Shown here in pieces: positions 10,474 through 18,259 of a DNA stretch of 40,901 bases; within the stretch, counting starts at the first letter, position 1, and each line of letters opens with the position of its first letter. The notes below the pieces were generated by a model. That model was given only the letters and a program-made list of their open reading frames with translations, made no database searches and had not been told where the DNA came from. The translations under genes were made by a program, and so were the position numbers. The DNA comes from Modestobacter excelsi. GTDB lineage: Bacteria > Actinomycetota > Actinomycetes > Mycobacteriales > Geodermatophilaceae. The stretch lies in assembly GCF_005930495.1 (NCBI RefSeq), contig NZ_SJEX01000046.1, forward strand, positions 1 through 40,901, written 5' to 3'.

Positions 10474-11985
10474 TCAGTCGGCGTGGAGCTGCTGGCGCCG
10501 GGCGGCGGCCCGACGCCAGCGGGGGTCGTGTACCGGGAGGCTGGCCACGAGCAGGTCGTGGGCCTCGAGGTCGTTGCGGCCGAGCGGGTGCGCGGTGAAG
10601 GCCTGCAGCAGCTCCAGGTCACCGGTGGCGAGCACCGCCCGGCGCAGCCCGGCTCCCAGCTCGTCCCGCAGCTCCCGGATCGCCGGGGCGTCCGACCCCG
10701 GCAGCAACGGCCCGGGACAGGCGGCGAGCGCCGCCTCCGCGCGGCCGGCCTGCAGCGCGGCCTGCACCTGTGCGACATCGCTGACCACGGTCGTCACCAG
10801 CCGGTAAGGCCGGGTGTGCAGCAGCTCCGGGCCGATCAGGGCGCGCAGCCGGCGCACCTCCCCGCGCACCGTCGTCTGGTTCCCGGAGTCCCCGTAGACA
10901 AGGTGGGCGAGCCGCTCGCCGGTCAGCCCGCCCGGGTGCAGCGCGAGGACGGCGAGCACCTCGGCCAACCGCAGCGTCAGCGGCACCGCTCGTCCGTTGA
11001 CCAGCACGTTCGGCACCCCGTTGCCGAGCAGCCGCAGGGCCAGCCGGGGCAGCGGGCCGCGCGGTGCCGACGGACCCGACGGGACCACGCGCAGCAGGGA
11101 GGCGCCGTCCAGCGGCTCGACCACCACCTCGCGGCCGTTGACCTGCACCGGGTGGTCGACCGCGGGCACCGGGACGCGGTCGGGCCACCAGCCCCACGGC
11201 TGCGCGGCGAGCACCCGGCCGGTGGGGCTGACCAGCGCCCCGGGCGCGCCGCCGAGCCCGGTCAGGTGCGGCAGCAGCCGCATCCGCAGCTGCTCGTCGG
11301 CGACGGCCAGCCGGACCCGGAGCTCGGCCTCGGCGAGCCGGGCGGTGGCCGACACCAGCTGCAGCAGCGCCGGGTGCACGGTGTGCAGCGGGCCGCTGAC
11401 GTCGACCGCGCCGAGGATCGCGCCGGTCTCGGGGTCGTGCACCGGGGCGGCCACGCAGGTCCAGCCGTGGTAGGTCCGGACCAGGTGCTCCGCGGAGTGG
11501 ATCTGCACCGGAGCGTCCACCGCCAGCGCCGTGCCCATCGCGTTGGTGCCGATGGCGCTCTCGCTCCACCGCGCTCCCGGGACCAGCCCCACCCTGTCGG
11601 CGTGGGACAGCACCGCCGCGGCGCCGTCCCGCCACAGGATGTGCCCGTCGGCGTCGGTCACCAGCATGACGTGCATCGCGTCGTCGGCGATGCCCCCCAG
11701 CGTGCTGCGCAGCACCGGCAGGCACGCGCTGAGCGGGTGCGCCGCCCGCAGGTCGGGCAGCCGGTCGGCGGCGAACACCACCGGCGGCGTCCGGCGGTCC
11801 GGGTCGACGTGCGCAGCGAGGCTGCGCTGCCAGGACTCCGAGACGACCGGGCGCGGAGCCCGCCGGCTCGGGCGGTCGCCCAGCACCGCGTCGAAGACCT
11901 CGGCCAGCTCGCGGGCGTGCGCCCGCTGGTCACCGGGTACCCCGGGCGCCGGTGAGCCCCTGTGCCGTGCCCGCTCTGCTGCCAT
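10474..11985 (-). CDS. AcoR-like GAF regulator with C-terminal winged helix (no AAA+ domain)
   Basis: 503 residues. The N-terminal part (about 1-230) matches the sensor half of AcoR/DhaR regulators: SESWQRS, ARWSESAIGTNAMGTALA and SGPLHTVHPALLQLV. There is no sigma-54 AAA+ module or Fis helix. The C-terminus (about 350-420) has an OmpR-like winged helix around LTGERLAHLVYGDSGNQTTV and GEVRRLRALIGPELL. It therefore probably acts on ordinary sigma-70 promoters. Relatives control acetoin, glycerol or alcohol catabolism. It is divergent from, and 625 bp upstream of, the diol dehydratase operon, so control of that operon is the best guess. The ATG at 11985 is used. Confidence 0.88.
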   Translation of the reverse strand: MAAERARHRGSPAPGVPGDQRAHARELAEVFDAVLGDRPSRRAPRPVVSESWQRSLAAHVDPDRRTPPVVFAADRLPDLRAAHPLSACLPVLRSTLGGIADDAMHVMLVTDADGHILWRDGAAAVLSHADRVGLVPGARWSESAIGTNAMGTALAVDAPVQIHSAEHLVRTYHGWTCVAAPVHDPETGAILGAVDVSGPLHTVHPALLQLVSATARLAEAELRVRLAVADEQLRMRLLPHLTGLGGAPGALVSPTGRVLAAQPWGWWPDRVPVPAVDHPVQVNGREVVVEPLDGASLLRVVPSGPSAPRGPLPRLALRLLGNGVPNVLVNGRAVPLTLRLAEVLAVLALHPGGLTGERLAHLVYGDSGNQTTVRGEVRRLRALIGPELLHTRPYRLVTTVVSDVAQVQAALQAGRAEAALAACPGPLLPGSDAPAIRELRDELGAGLRRAVLATGDLELLQAFTAHPLGRNDLEAHDLLVASLPVHDPRWRRAAARRQQLHAD

Positions 11986-12072
11986 CGCCGTCCGGCGCCT
12001 CGCCGGCGGCGCCGCCCCTCTGGGGTGGATCCTGGCCCAGCGGCGCCGCTCCCGGCAACCGGCCGCGCCCGG

Positions 12073-12477
12073 TCAGCCGTCCAGCGCCGCCGCCGCGGCC
12101 GAGGCCACCGCGACGTCCTGCGCCACCGAGCCGGCGCTGACCCCCACCGCGCCGACGAGCTCGCCGTCGCGGTGCAGCGGGACGCCGCCGCCAAAGGCGA
12201 CCATGCCGCCCGCGGTGTGCTCGAGGCCGTAGAGCTCGGCGCCGGGCTGGACCGGGTCGGTCAGCGCCGACGTGGGCAGGTCCATCAGCACCGATGTCAC
12301 CGCCTTGCGGTGGAGATGTCGATGCTGGCCCGGATCGCGCCGTCCATCCGGCCGAAGGCCACCAGGTGCCCGCCGTCGTCGACGACCGCGATGTCATCGG
12401 CTGGCCGATCTCGTCGGCCTCGCGATGCCGGCGTCCAGGATCCGACGCGCCTGCGCATGGCTCACAGAGGTGCTCAT
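12073..12477 (-). pseudogene. GlcG/HbpS-like (PduO C-terminal domain, DUF336) gene with three frameshifts
   Basis: The reading begins at the ATG at 12477 (STSVSHAQARRILDAGIA), continues in a second frame near 12422 (EADEIGQPM), in a third near 12395 (DIAVVDDGGHLVAFGRMDGA) and returns to the first near 12303 (KAVTSVLMDLPTS) through the family end GGVPLHRDGELVGAVGVSAG to the TGA at 12073. Each break is explained by loss of one base; the three sum to -3, but frame one meets a TGA before the frame is restored. The family binds haem or cobalamin and forms the C-terminal domain of PduO in diol-utilisation systems, matching the neighbouring operon. Three clustered deletions mean decay or a poor-quality stretch of sequence. 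Confidence 0.8.
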
Positions 12478-12540
12478 GGCGGCAGCAGACCGTGCGGCCG
12501 AACCCGTGGACAAGGCCCGCGGCAGGCCGGTCCGCCGGCG

Positions 12541-12571
12541 GGCAACGAACAGGCAACGTGACGCGTGTCAC
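12541..12571 (+). promoter_or_regulatory. Candidate operator of the diol dehydratase operon
   Basis: Two copies of GGCAACG lie exactly 11 bp apart (12541-12547 and 12552-12558), and a perfect dyad GTGAC-N4-GTCAC occupies 12558-12571, sharing one base with the second copy. The group ends 38 bp before the first start codon. One-turn repeats beside a dyad suggest a protein binding site; the GAF regulator is the nearest candidate. No clear -35/-10 pair or cobalamin riboswitch box was found in the 12478-12609 gap. Confidence 0.45.
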
Positions 12572-12609
12572 CGTGGCGGCACACGTCCAGACACCGAGGA
12601 GCTGTCCGC

Positions 12610-13041
12610 ATGACTGCGCTGACCCGGGACGACTACCCGCTGTCGATCAACCGGCCGGAGCTGCTGCACACCCCGACCGGCAAACCGATCACCGCGCTCA
12701 CGATGGACGCCGTCGTCTCCGGCGAGCTGTCCGCCGAGGACCTGCGCATCTCACCGGAGACGCTGCAGCTGCAGGCCGAGCTGGCCGAGGCGAGCGGCCG
12801 CCCGCAGCTCGCCGGCAACTTCCGCCGGGCCGCGGAGATGACGGCCATCCCCGACGCCGACGTGCTGGCCATGTACAACGCGCTCCGGCCGCGGGCCTCC
12901 ACCGGGGCTGCGCTGGCCGAGCTGGCCGACCGGCTGGAGACCACCTACTCGGCGCCCGTCTGCGCGGCGCTGGTCCGCGAGGCCGCCGAGGTGTACGAGC
13001 GACGTGACCTGCTCGCCCGCCCGACCGGCGACGACGACTGA
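12610..13041 (+). CDS. pduE: Diol/glycerol dehydratase small subunit
   Basis: 143-residue gamma subunit of the adenosylcobalamin-dependent dehydratase that turns 1,2-propanediol, ethylene glycol or glycerol into an aldehyde. Family features are YPLSINRPELLHTPTGKP at the start, DLRISPETLQLQAELAEASG, NFRRAAEMTAIPD, YNALRPRAST, and a C-terminal YERRDLL. The ATG at 12610 has GAGGAG eight bases upstream; the in-frame start at 12565 lacks support. It is the first gene of the operon, whereas enteric operons read large, medium, small. It precedes the large subunit by 11 bp. Confidence 0.94.
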   Translation: MTALTRDDYPLSINRPELLHTPTGKPITALTMDAVVSGELSAEDLRISPETLQLQAELAEASGRPQLAGNFRRAAEMTAIPDADVLAMYNALRPRASTGAALAELADRLETTYSAPVCAALVREAAEVYERRDLLARPTGDDD

Positions 13042-13052
13042 GGAGAGACCCG

Positions 13053-14765
13053 ATGACCAGCACCGCGCCCCGGCAGTCCACCGGGCACCAGCAGTCGCTG
13101 CGGACCGAGATCCTCGAGGCCCGCTCCGTCAACCTCGACGGGTTCGTCGAGGAGTGGCCCGAGAAGGGCCTCGTCGCCATGGAGAGCGCCTTCGACCCCG
13201 CACCCAGCGTGCGGGTCGAGGACGGCCGCATCGTGGAGCTCGACGGCAAGCTGCGCGACGACTTCGACTTCATGGACACCTTCATCGCCAACCACGCGAT
13301 CGACGTGACCTCCGCCGAGGAGTCCAACGCCCTCCCCTCCGCCCAGGTCGCGCGCATGCTGATCGACCCGAGCGTCTCCCGGGACGAGGTGTTGGCGGTG
13401 ACCCGGGGACTCACCCCGGCGAAGGTCCTCGACGTGGTGAAGCTGATGAACGTCGTCGAGATCATGCAGGGCATGCAGAAGATGCGGGCCCGGCGGACCC
13501 CGGCGAACCAGGGGCACTCGACCAGCGCCCGGGACAACCCCATCCAGGTCGCCGCGGACGCCGCCGAGGGTGCGCTGCGCGGGTTCGCGGAGCTGGAGAC
13601 GACGCTGGGCGTCCTGCGGTACGCCCCGCTCGTGGCCATCGCGCTGCAGGTGGGTGCCCAGGTCGGCCGGGGTGGCGTGCTCACCCAGTGCGCGCTGGAG
13701 GAGGCGACCGAGCTCGAGCTGGGCATGCGCGGCATCACGGCCTACGCCGAGACCATCTCGATCTACGGCACCGAGTCGGTGTTCATCGACGGGGACGACA
13801 CCCCGTGGTCCAAGGCGTTCCTGGCCGGGGCCTATGCCTCCCGGGGGATCAAGATGCGCTTCACCTCGGGCACCGGGTCGGAGGTGCAGATGGGCAACGC
13901 CGAGGGCAAGTCCATGCTGTACCTGGAGATCCGCTGCATCCTGATGGCCAAGGGAGCCGGGGTCCAGGGGTTGCAGAACGGCTCGATCAGCTGCATCGGC
14001 GTGCCGGGTGCGGTGCCGGGCGGGCTGCGCGCGGTGGCCGCGGAGAACCTGGTGGCCAGCATGGTCGACCTGGAGTGCGCGTCGGGCAACGACCAGTCGT
14101 TCTCGCACTCGGCGATGCGTCGGACCGCGCGCGCGATGCCACAGCTGCTGCCCGGCACCGACTTCGTGTGCTCCGGGTACTCCTCGGTCCCGAACGCGGA
14201 CAACATGTTCGCCGGCTCGAACTTCGACACCGAGGACTTCGACGACTGGAACACCATCCAACGCGACTTCCAGGTCGACGGCGGCCTCCGGCACGTCCGC
14301 GAGGACGAGATCCTGCAGGCGCGCGAGAAGGCGGCGCGGGCCCTCCAGGCGGTCTTCGCCCACCTGGACCTGCCGCCGATCACCGACGACGAGGTCGTGG
14401 CGGCCACCTACGCCAACTCCTCGAACGACTACCCGTTCCGCGACGTGCTCTCGGACCTGAAGGGGGCGCAGTCGGTGATGGAGCGCGGGATCACCGGGCT
14501 GGAGCTGGTGAAGGCGCTCGAGTCCTCCGGGTTCCACGACGTCGCGGAGAACCTGCTGACCGTCCTGCGCCAGCGGGTGTCGGGGGACCTGCTGCAGACC
14601 TCCGCCATCCTCACCGCCGACTTCGTGCCGCTGTCGGCGATCAACGACCCCAACGACTACGCCGGTCCGGGCACCGGCTACCGGCTCGAGGGCGAGCGCT
14701 GGGAGCAGCTGAAGAAGCTGCGCCACGTCACGTCCTCGACGAACCCCGAGACCGAGGTGGGCTGA
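13053..14765 (+). CDS. pduC: Diol/glycerol dehydratase large (catalytic) subunit
   Basis: 570-residue TIM-barrel alpha subunit. Aligned with the Klebsiella oxytoca enzyme (offset +12) the active-site residues are all present: His155, Glu182, Glu233, Gln308, Asp347 and Ser374 (Klebsiella H143, E170, E221, Q296, D335, S362). FTSGTGSEVQMGNAEGKSM and GVQGLQNGSISCIGVPGAV are near identical to the family. An N-terminal extension of about a dozen residues is the main difference. The protein should be catalytically competent; whether it prefers propanediol or glycerol cannot be settled by eye. Start ATG at 13053 with GAGGAGA upstream. No shell-targeting signal is obvious. Confidence 0.97.
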   Translation: MTSTAPRQSTGHQQSLRTEILEARSVNLDGFVEEWPEKGLVAMESAFDPAPSVRVEDGRIVELDGKLRDDFDFMDTFIANHAIDVTSAEESNALPSAQVARMLIDPSVSRDEVLAVTRGLTPAKVLDVVKLMNVVEIMQGMQKMRARRTPANQGHSTSARDNPIQVAADAAEGALRGFAELETTLGVLRYAPLVAIALQVGAQVGRGGVLTQCALEEATELELGMRGITAYAETISIYGTESVFIDGDDTPWSKAFLAGAYASRGIKMRFTSGTGSEVQMGNAEGKSMLYLEIRCILMAKGAGVQGLQNGSISCIGVPGAVPGGLRAVAAENLVASMVDLECASGNDQSFSHSAMRRTARAMPQLLPGTDFVCSGYSSVPNADNMFAGSNFDTEDFDDWNTIQRDFQVDGGLRHVREDEILQAREKAARALQAVFAHLDLPPITDDEVVAATYANSSNDYPFRDVLSDLKGAQSVMERGITGLELVKALESSGFHDVAENLLTVLRQRVSGDLLQTSAILTADFVPLSAINDPNDYAGPGTGYRLEGERWEQLKKLRHVTSSTNPETEVG

Positions 14766-14768
14766 GCC

Positions 14769-15365
14769 ATGACGACCCCGACGACGACGGCCCCGCCCGA
14801 GCGCACCGTCACCCTCCGGGAGATCGGGCCGGCCCGGCGCGGTACCCGACCGGACGAGGTCGTCGTGGCCCTGTCCCCGGCGTTCGCCGGTCACTTCAGC
14901 AAGACCATCGTCGACGTCCCGCACGCCGAGGTGCTGCGCCAGCTGATGGCCGGCATCGAGGAGCAGGGGGTGACCGCCCGGCTGATCCGGGTCCGGGACA
15001 CCGCCGACCTGGCGGCCATCTCGCACATCGCGGCGAAGATGTCGGGGTCGGGCATCTCGGTGGGGATCCTGTCCCGCGGGACGACGATGATCCACCAGAA
15101 GGACCTCGCCCGGCTGAGCAACCTGGAGCTGTTCCCCCAGTCGCCACTGCTCGACGCGCCGGTGTTCCGCATGATCGGCTCCAACGCCGCGCAGTACGCC
15201 AAGGGGGAGTCGCCCCAGCCGGTGCCCACCCGCAACGACCAGATGGCGCGCCCCCGTTGGCAGGCCAAGGCCGCGCTGCTGCACCTGAAGGAGTTCGAGT
15301 GCATCGAGGCCGACCGCGGGCCGGTGGAGGTCGAGGCCGTCTTCGGACCGGGCACCGCTGGCTGA
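14769..15365 (+). CDS. pduD: Diol/glycerol dehydratase medium subunit
   Basis: 198-residue beta subunit that binds the cobalamin cofactor together with the large subunit. Family features: PDEVVVALSPAFAGHFSKTI, DTADLAAISHIAAKMSGSG, ILSRGTTMIHQKDL, SNLELFPQSPLL and a C-terminal region through NDQMARPRWQAKAALLHLKE. Only a short N-terminal tail (about 15 residues, Thr/Pro-rich) precedes the core; the longer amphipathic extension that sends enteric PduD into microcompartments is not evident, consistent with the lack of shell genes. It starts 3 bp after the large-subunit stop. Confidence 0.95.
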   Translation: MTTPTTTAPPERTVTLREIGPARRGTRPDEVVVALSPAFAGHFSKTIVDVPHAEVLRQLMAGIEEQGVTARLIRVRDTADLAAISHIAAKMSGSGISVGILSRGTTMIHQKDLARLSNLELFPQSPLLDAPVFRMIGSNAAQYAKGESPQPVPTRNDQMARPRWQAKAALLHLKEFECIEADRGPVEVEAVFGPGTAG

Positions 15366-15366
15366 G

Positions 15367-17265
15367 GTGAGCACGCGGGACGACGGACCCACGGGGACCC
15401 GGCTGGTCGTCGGCGTCGACATCGGCAACTCCACGACCGAGGCGTGCCTGGCGGAGGTCGGACCCGACGGGTCCGTCTCCTACCTCGGCACCGACCTCAC
15501 CCGGACCACCGGCGTCAAGGGCACCCCCGCCAACACGGCGGGTGCCCTGACGGCGATCCGGGGCGCGCTCGCGCGGGGTGGCCGGGGCGCGGACCGGGTG
15601 GCCACCGTGCTGCTGAACGAGGCGACGCCGGTGATCAGCGGCCTGGCGATGGAGACGATCACCGAGACGATCATCACCGAGTCGACGATGATCGGCCACA
15701 ACCCGACCACCCCGGGCGGAGAGGGCCTCGGGGTGGGCACCACCGTGTCGATCGCCGGGCTCGGCACGGCCGAGCCCGGGCAGCCGGTGGTCTGCGTGGT
15801 GCCGCCCGGCTGGGACTTCGACGACGCCGCCGCGGCCATCAACACCGCGGTCGCCGGCGGTGCCGAGGTGGTGGCCGCGATCCTGGCGGGGGACGACGCC
15901 GTCCTGGTCACCAACCGGCTGACCCGGCCGGTGCCCGTCGTCGACGAGGTCGCTGCCGTGGAGAAGGTCCCGCTGGGGATGCTGGCCGCCGTGGAGGTCG
16001 CCCCGCCGGGCCGCACCATCCGGACCCTGTCGAACTCCTACGGCCTGGCCACGGTCTTCGAGCTGGACCCGGCGCAGACCCGGCAGGTCTCCCCGGTGGC
16101 CCGCGCGCTGACCGGCAACCGCTCGGCGGTGGTGGTCCGCACCCCGTCCGGGGACGTCACCGACCGGCGGATCCCGGTGGGTGAGCTGGTGCTGCGCGGT
16201 GCGGGCAAGACGCTGCGGGTGGACGTCGACGCGGGGGCGGAGGCGATCATGGAGGCGGTCGCCCGGGCGCAACCGCTCGACGACGCGCACGGCGAACCGG
16301 GGACCCACGTCGGCGGGATGCTGGCCCAGGTCCGCGACACCATGGCCGACGTCATGGACACCCCGGGGCAGCCTGCGGTCCCGGTGTCCGAGATCGCCAT
16401 CCGGGACGTGCTCGCCGTCGACACGTTCGTGCCGGCGGAGGTGCGCGGCGGGCTGGCCGGGGAGGTCGCCCTCGAGAACGCCGTCGCGCTGGCGGCGATG
16501 GTGCGCACCAGCCGCAGCCGCATGCAGCTGGTGGCCGACCTCGTCTCCGAGGGTCTCGGCGCCGCTGCCGTGATCGGTGGGGTCGAGGGTGAGATGGCCG
16601 TCAACGGTGCGCTGACCACACCGGGCGTCGACCGGCCGGTCGCCGTCCTGGACCTGGGCGGCGGCTCGACCGACGCCGCGCTGCTCACCCGCGAGGGCGA
16701 GTGCACCGCCGTGCACGTCGCCGGAGCCGGCGAACTGGTCACCAAGCTGATCGACTCCGAGTTGGCGCTGGGGGACCGGGAGGTCGCCGAGGGCGTCAAG
16801 CGGTTCCCGCTGGCGAAGGTCGAGAGCTTCTTCCACGTCCGGCACGAGGACGGCACGGTGCAGTTCTTCGACCAGCCGCTGCCGCCGCACGTGTACGCAC
16901 GGGTGGTGGTGCTGAGCCCCGAGGGACCGGCGCCGGTGCCCACCCGGCACGGCCTCGACCACGTCCGCCGGCTGCGCCGGGAGGCCAAGCGCCGGGTGTT
17001 CGTGGTCAACGCCCTGCGGGCGCTCCGGCAGGTGGCCCCAGGCGGCAACATCCGGGCGCTGGAGTTCGTCGTCCTGCTCGGCGGCTCGGCGCTCGACTTC
17101 GAGATCCCGGACATGATCGCCGACGCGCTCGCGCCGTACGGGATCGTCTGCGGCACGGGCAACGTGCTGGGCACCGAGGGGCCGCGCAACGCGGTCGCCT
17201 CCGGCCTGGTCCGGGCCTACGCCGCCGAACCGGTGCGGTCCGGGCCGGCAGCACCGGTCCGGTGA
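15367..17265 (+). CDS. pduG: Diol dehydratase reactivase large subunit
   Basis: 632-residue actin-like ATPase (DdrA/PduG) that ejects damaged cobalamin from inactivated dehydratase. It shows the phosphate-1 motif VVGVDIGNSTTEACL, the family-specific NEATPVISGLAMETITETIITEST region (cut here to its key run), SNSYGLATVFELDP, and the phosphate-2 motif VLDLGGGSTDAALL, followed by LGGSALDFEIPDMI. Length is close to the usual ~610. The GTG at 15367 follows the medium-subunit stop by one base. Its presence implies the dehydratase suffers mechanism-based inactivation, typically by glycerol or oxygen. Confidence 0.95.
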   Translation: MSTRDDGPTGTRLVVGVDIGNSTTEACLAEVGPDGSVSYLGTDLTRTTGVKGTPANTAGALTAIRGALARGGRGADRVATVLLNEATPVISGLAMETITETIITESTMIGHNPTTPGGEGLGVGTTVSIAGLGTAEPGQPVVCVVPPGWDFDDAAAAINTAVAGGAEVVAAILAGDDAVLVTNRLTRPVPVVDEVAAVEKVPLGMLAAVEVAPPGRTIRTLSNSYGLATVFELDPAQTRQVSPVARALTGNRSAVVVRTPSGDVTDRRIPVGELVLRGAGKTLRVDVDAGAEAIMEAVARAQPLDDAHGEPGTHVGGMLAQVRDTMADVMDTPGQPAVPVSEIAIRDVLAVDTFVPAEVRGGLAGEVALENAVALAAMVRTSRSRMQLVADLVSEGLGAAAVIGGVEGEMAVNGALTTPGVDRPVAVLDLGGGSTDAALLTREGECTAVHVAGAGELVTKLIDSELALGDREVAEGVKRFPLAKVESFFHVRHEDGTVQFFDQPLPPHVYARVVVLSPEGPAPVPTRHGLDHVRRLRREAKRRVFVVNALRALRQVAPGGNIRALEFVVLLGGSALDFEIPDMIADALAPYGIVCGTGNVLGTEGPRNAVASGLVRAYAAEPVRSGPAAPVR

Positions 17266-17609
17266 GCGGGACGGGCGAGCGGCCGGCGGTGCTGGTGTAC
17301 CGGCACCCGGGCGCTCCGGCGGCGGTGGTGCGCGAGGTGTGCGCCGGCGTGGAGGAGGAGGGCGTGCCGGCCGAGGTGGTGGACGCCCCGGACGGGCTGA
17401 CCGCCACCGGGCTGGCGCACGCCGCGGCGCAGGCCTCCCGGCTCGAGGTCGGGATCGGCGTGGACGCGGCCGGTGCGACCGCCGTCCACCACGGCAAGCT
17501 GCCGCTGGACCACCCCCCGGCGACGCTCGGCGCTGACGCTCCCGCGCCGGACCGGCGGCGGATCGGCCGGACCGGCGCGCGGGTGGTGAAGAACCTCCCG
17601 CTCGGCTGA
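17262..17609 (+). CDS. pduH: Diol dehydratase reactivase small subunit
   Basis: 115-residue DdrB/PduH-type protein resembling the beta subunit of the dehydratase; it swaps with that subunit during reactivation. Visible family features are PAVLVYRHPGAPAAVVREV, AGVEEEGVPAEVV and SRLEVGIGVDAAGATAVHHG. The GTG at 17262 overlaps the TGA of the large reactivase gene (GTGA), so the start is firm although the frame is open far upstream. Last gene of the operon; its stop lies seven bases from the stop of convergent bpa. Confidence 0.92.
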   Translation: MSGTGERPAVLVYRHPGAPAAVVREVCAGVEEEGVPAEVVDAPDGLTATGLAHAAAQASRLEVGIGVDAAGATAVHHGKLPLDHPPATLGADAPAPDRRRIGRTGARVVKNLPLG

Positions 17610-17616
17610 GCCGGGG

Positions 17617-18162
17617 TCAGAGGTACTGGCCGCCGCCGTGCCGCGCCTCGGGCTGGCCCTGGTCCGACGAACCCGCCGGCAGCGCCCGGCGGCGCATCTC
17701 CTCGAGCTGTGCCCGGGCGGCCATCTGCTGGGCGAACAGCGCGGTCTGGATGCCGTGGAAGACGCCCTCCAGCCAGCCGACCAGCTGCGCCTGGGCGATC
17801 CGCAGCTCGGCGTCGGACGGCGTCTCGTCGCCGTTGAACGGCAGCGTGATCCGCTCCAGCTCCTCGCGCAGCTCCGGCGCCAGCCCCTGCTCGAGCTCGC
17901 GGATCGAGGAGGCGTGGATGTCGCGCAGCCGGTTGCGGCTGGCGTCGTCCAGGGGCGCCGCCCGCACCTCCTCGAGCAGCTGCTTGATCATCGTGCCGAT
18001 CCGCATGACCTTGGCGGGCTGCTCGACCAGGTCGCCGATGCCGGTCGGCCCGCCGTCCGAGCCGTCACCCTGCGGCACGGCCATCGCGCCGACCGGCTGG
18101 CCGTCGGGACCGACGACGAGGACCTGCTGCGGCTGCTGCTCACCGGGACGGGGTGCTGTCAT
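17617..18162 (-). CDS. bpa: Bacterial proteasome activator (Bpa/PafE)
   Basis: 181-residue ATP-independent ring activator that opens the 20S proteasome for unfolded or damaged proteins. The core is the four-helix region with PAKVMRIGTMIKQLLEE, IHASSIRELEQGLAPELREELERI and GWLEGVFHGIQTALFAQQM. The protein ends in GQYL, the C-terminal motif that docks into the proteasome alpha ring. The N-terminal ~40 residues are Pro/Gln/Gly-rich and likely disordered. Start ATG at 18162, six bases after CAGGAT, a weak leaderless-type -10. It is divergent from the aminotransferase, as with Rv3780 and Rv3778c. The proteasome genes themselves are not in the window. Confidence 0.95.
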   Translation of the reverse strand: MTAPRPGEQQPQQVLVVGPDGQPVGAMAVPQGDGSDGGPTGIGDLVEQPAKVMRIGTMIKQLLEEVRAAPLDDASRNRLRDIHASSIRELEQGLAPELREELERITLPFNGDETPSDAELRIAQAQLVGWLEGVFHGIQTALFAQQMAARAQLEEMRRRALPAGSSDQGQPEARHGGGQYL

Positions 18163-18247
18163 GCCCCCATCCTGCCCCGGCCCGCGCGCGGGGTGGCGGC
18201 CCGCCCGGCCGTGCCGTCGCCCCGGCGGGCGACCCAGGGGGACTGGC

Positions 18248-18253
18248 TACGCT
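18248..18253 (+). promoter_or_regulatory. -10 element of a probable leaderless aminotransferase transcript
   Basis: TACGCT fits TANNNT and ends six bases before the ATG at 18260; no Shine-Dalgarno is present. It lies in the 97-bp divergent gap with bpa. Confidence 0.5.
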
Positions 18254-18259
18254 CCCGGC

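Noticed and set aside
12478-12609. Cobalamin riboswitch upstream of the dehydratase operon
   Set aside because: Looked for a B12-box-like conserved core; the 132-bp gap is too short and no such sequence was seen.
12272-12613. Plus-strand frame spanning the pseudogene and the pduE leader
   Set aside because: Arg/Pro-rich with no recognisable domain and no ribosome binding site; antisense to the GlcG-like homology.
12610-17609. Bacterial microcompartment locus
   Set aside because: No BMC-domain or pentamer-like proteins occur on either side; only the dehydratase and reactivase are present.
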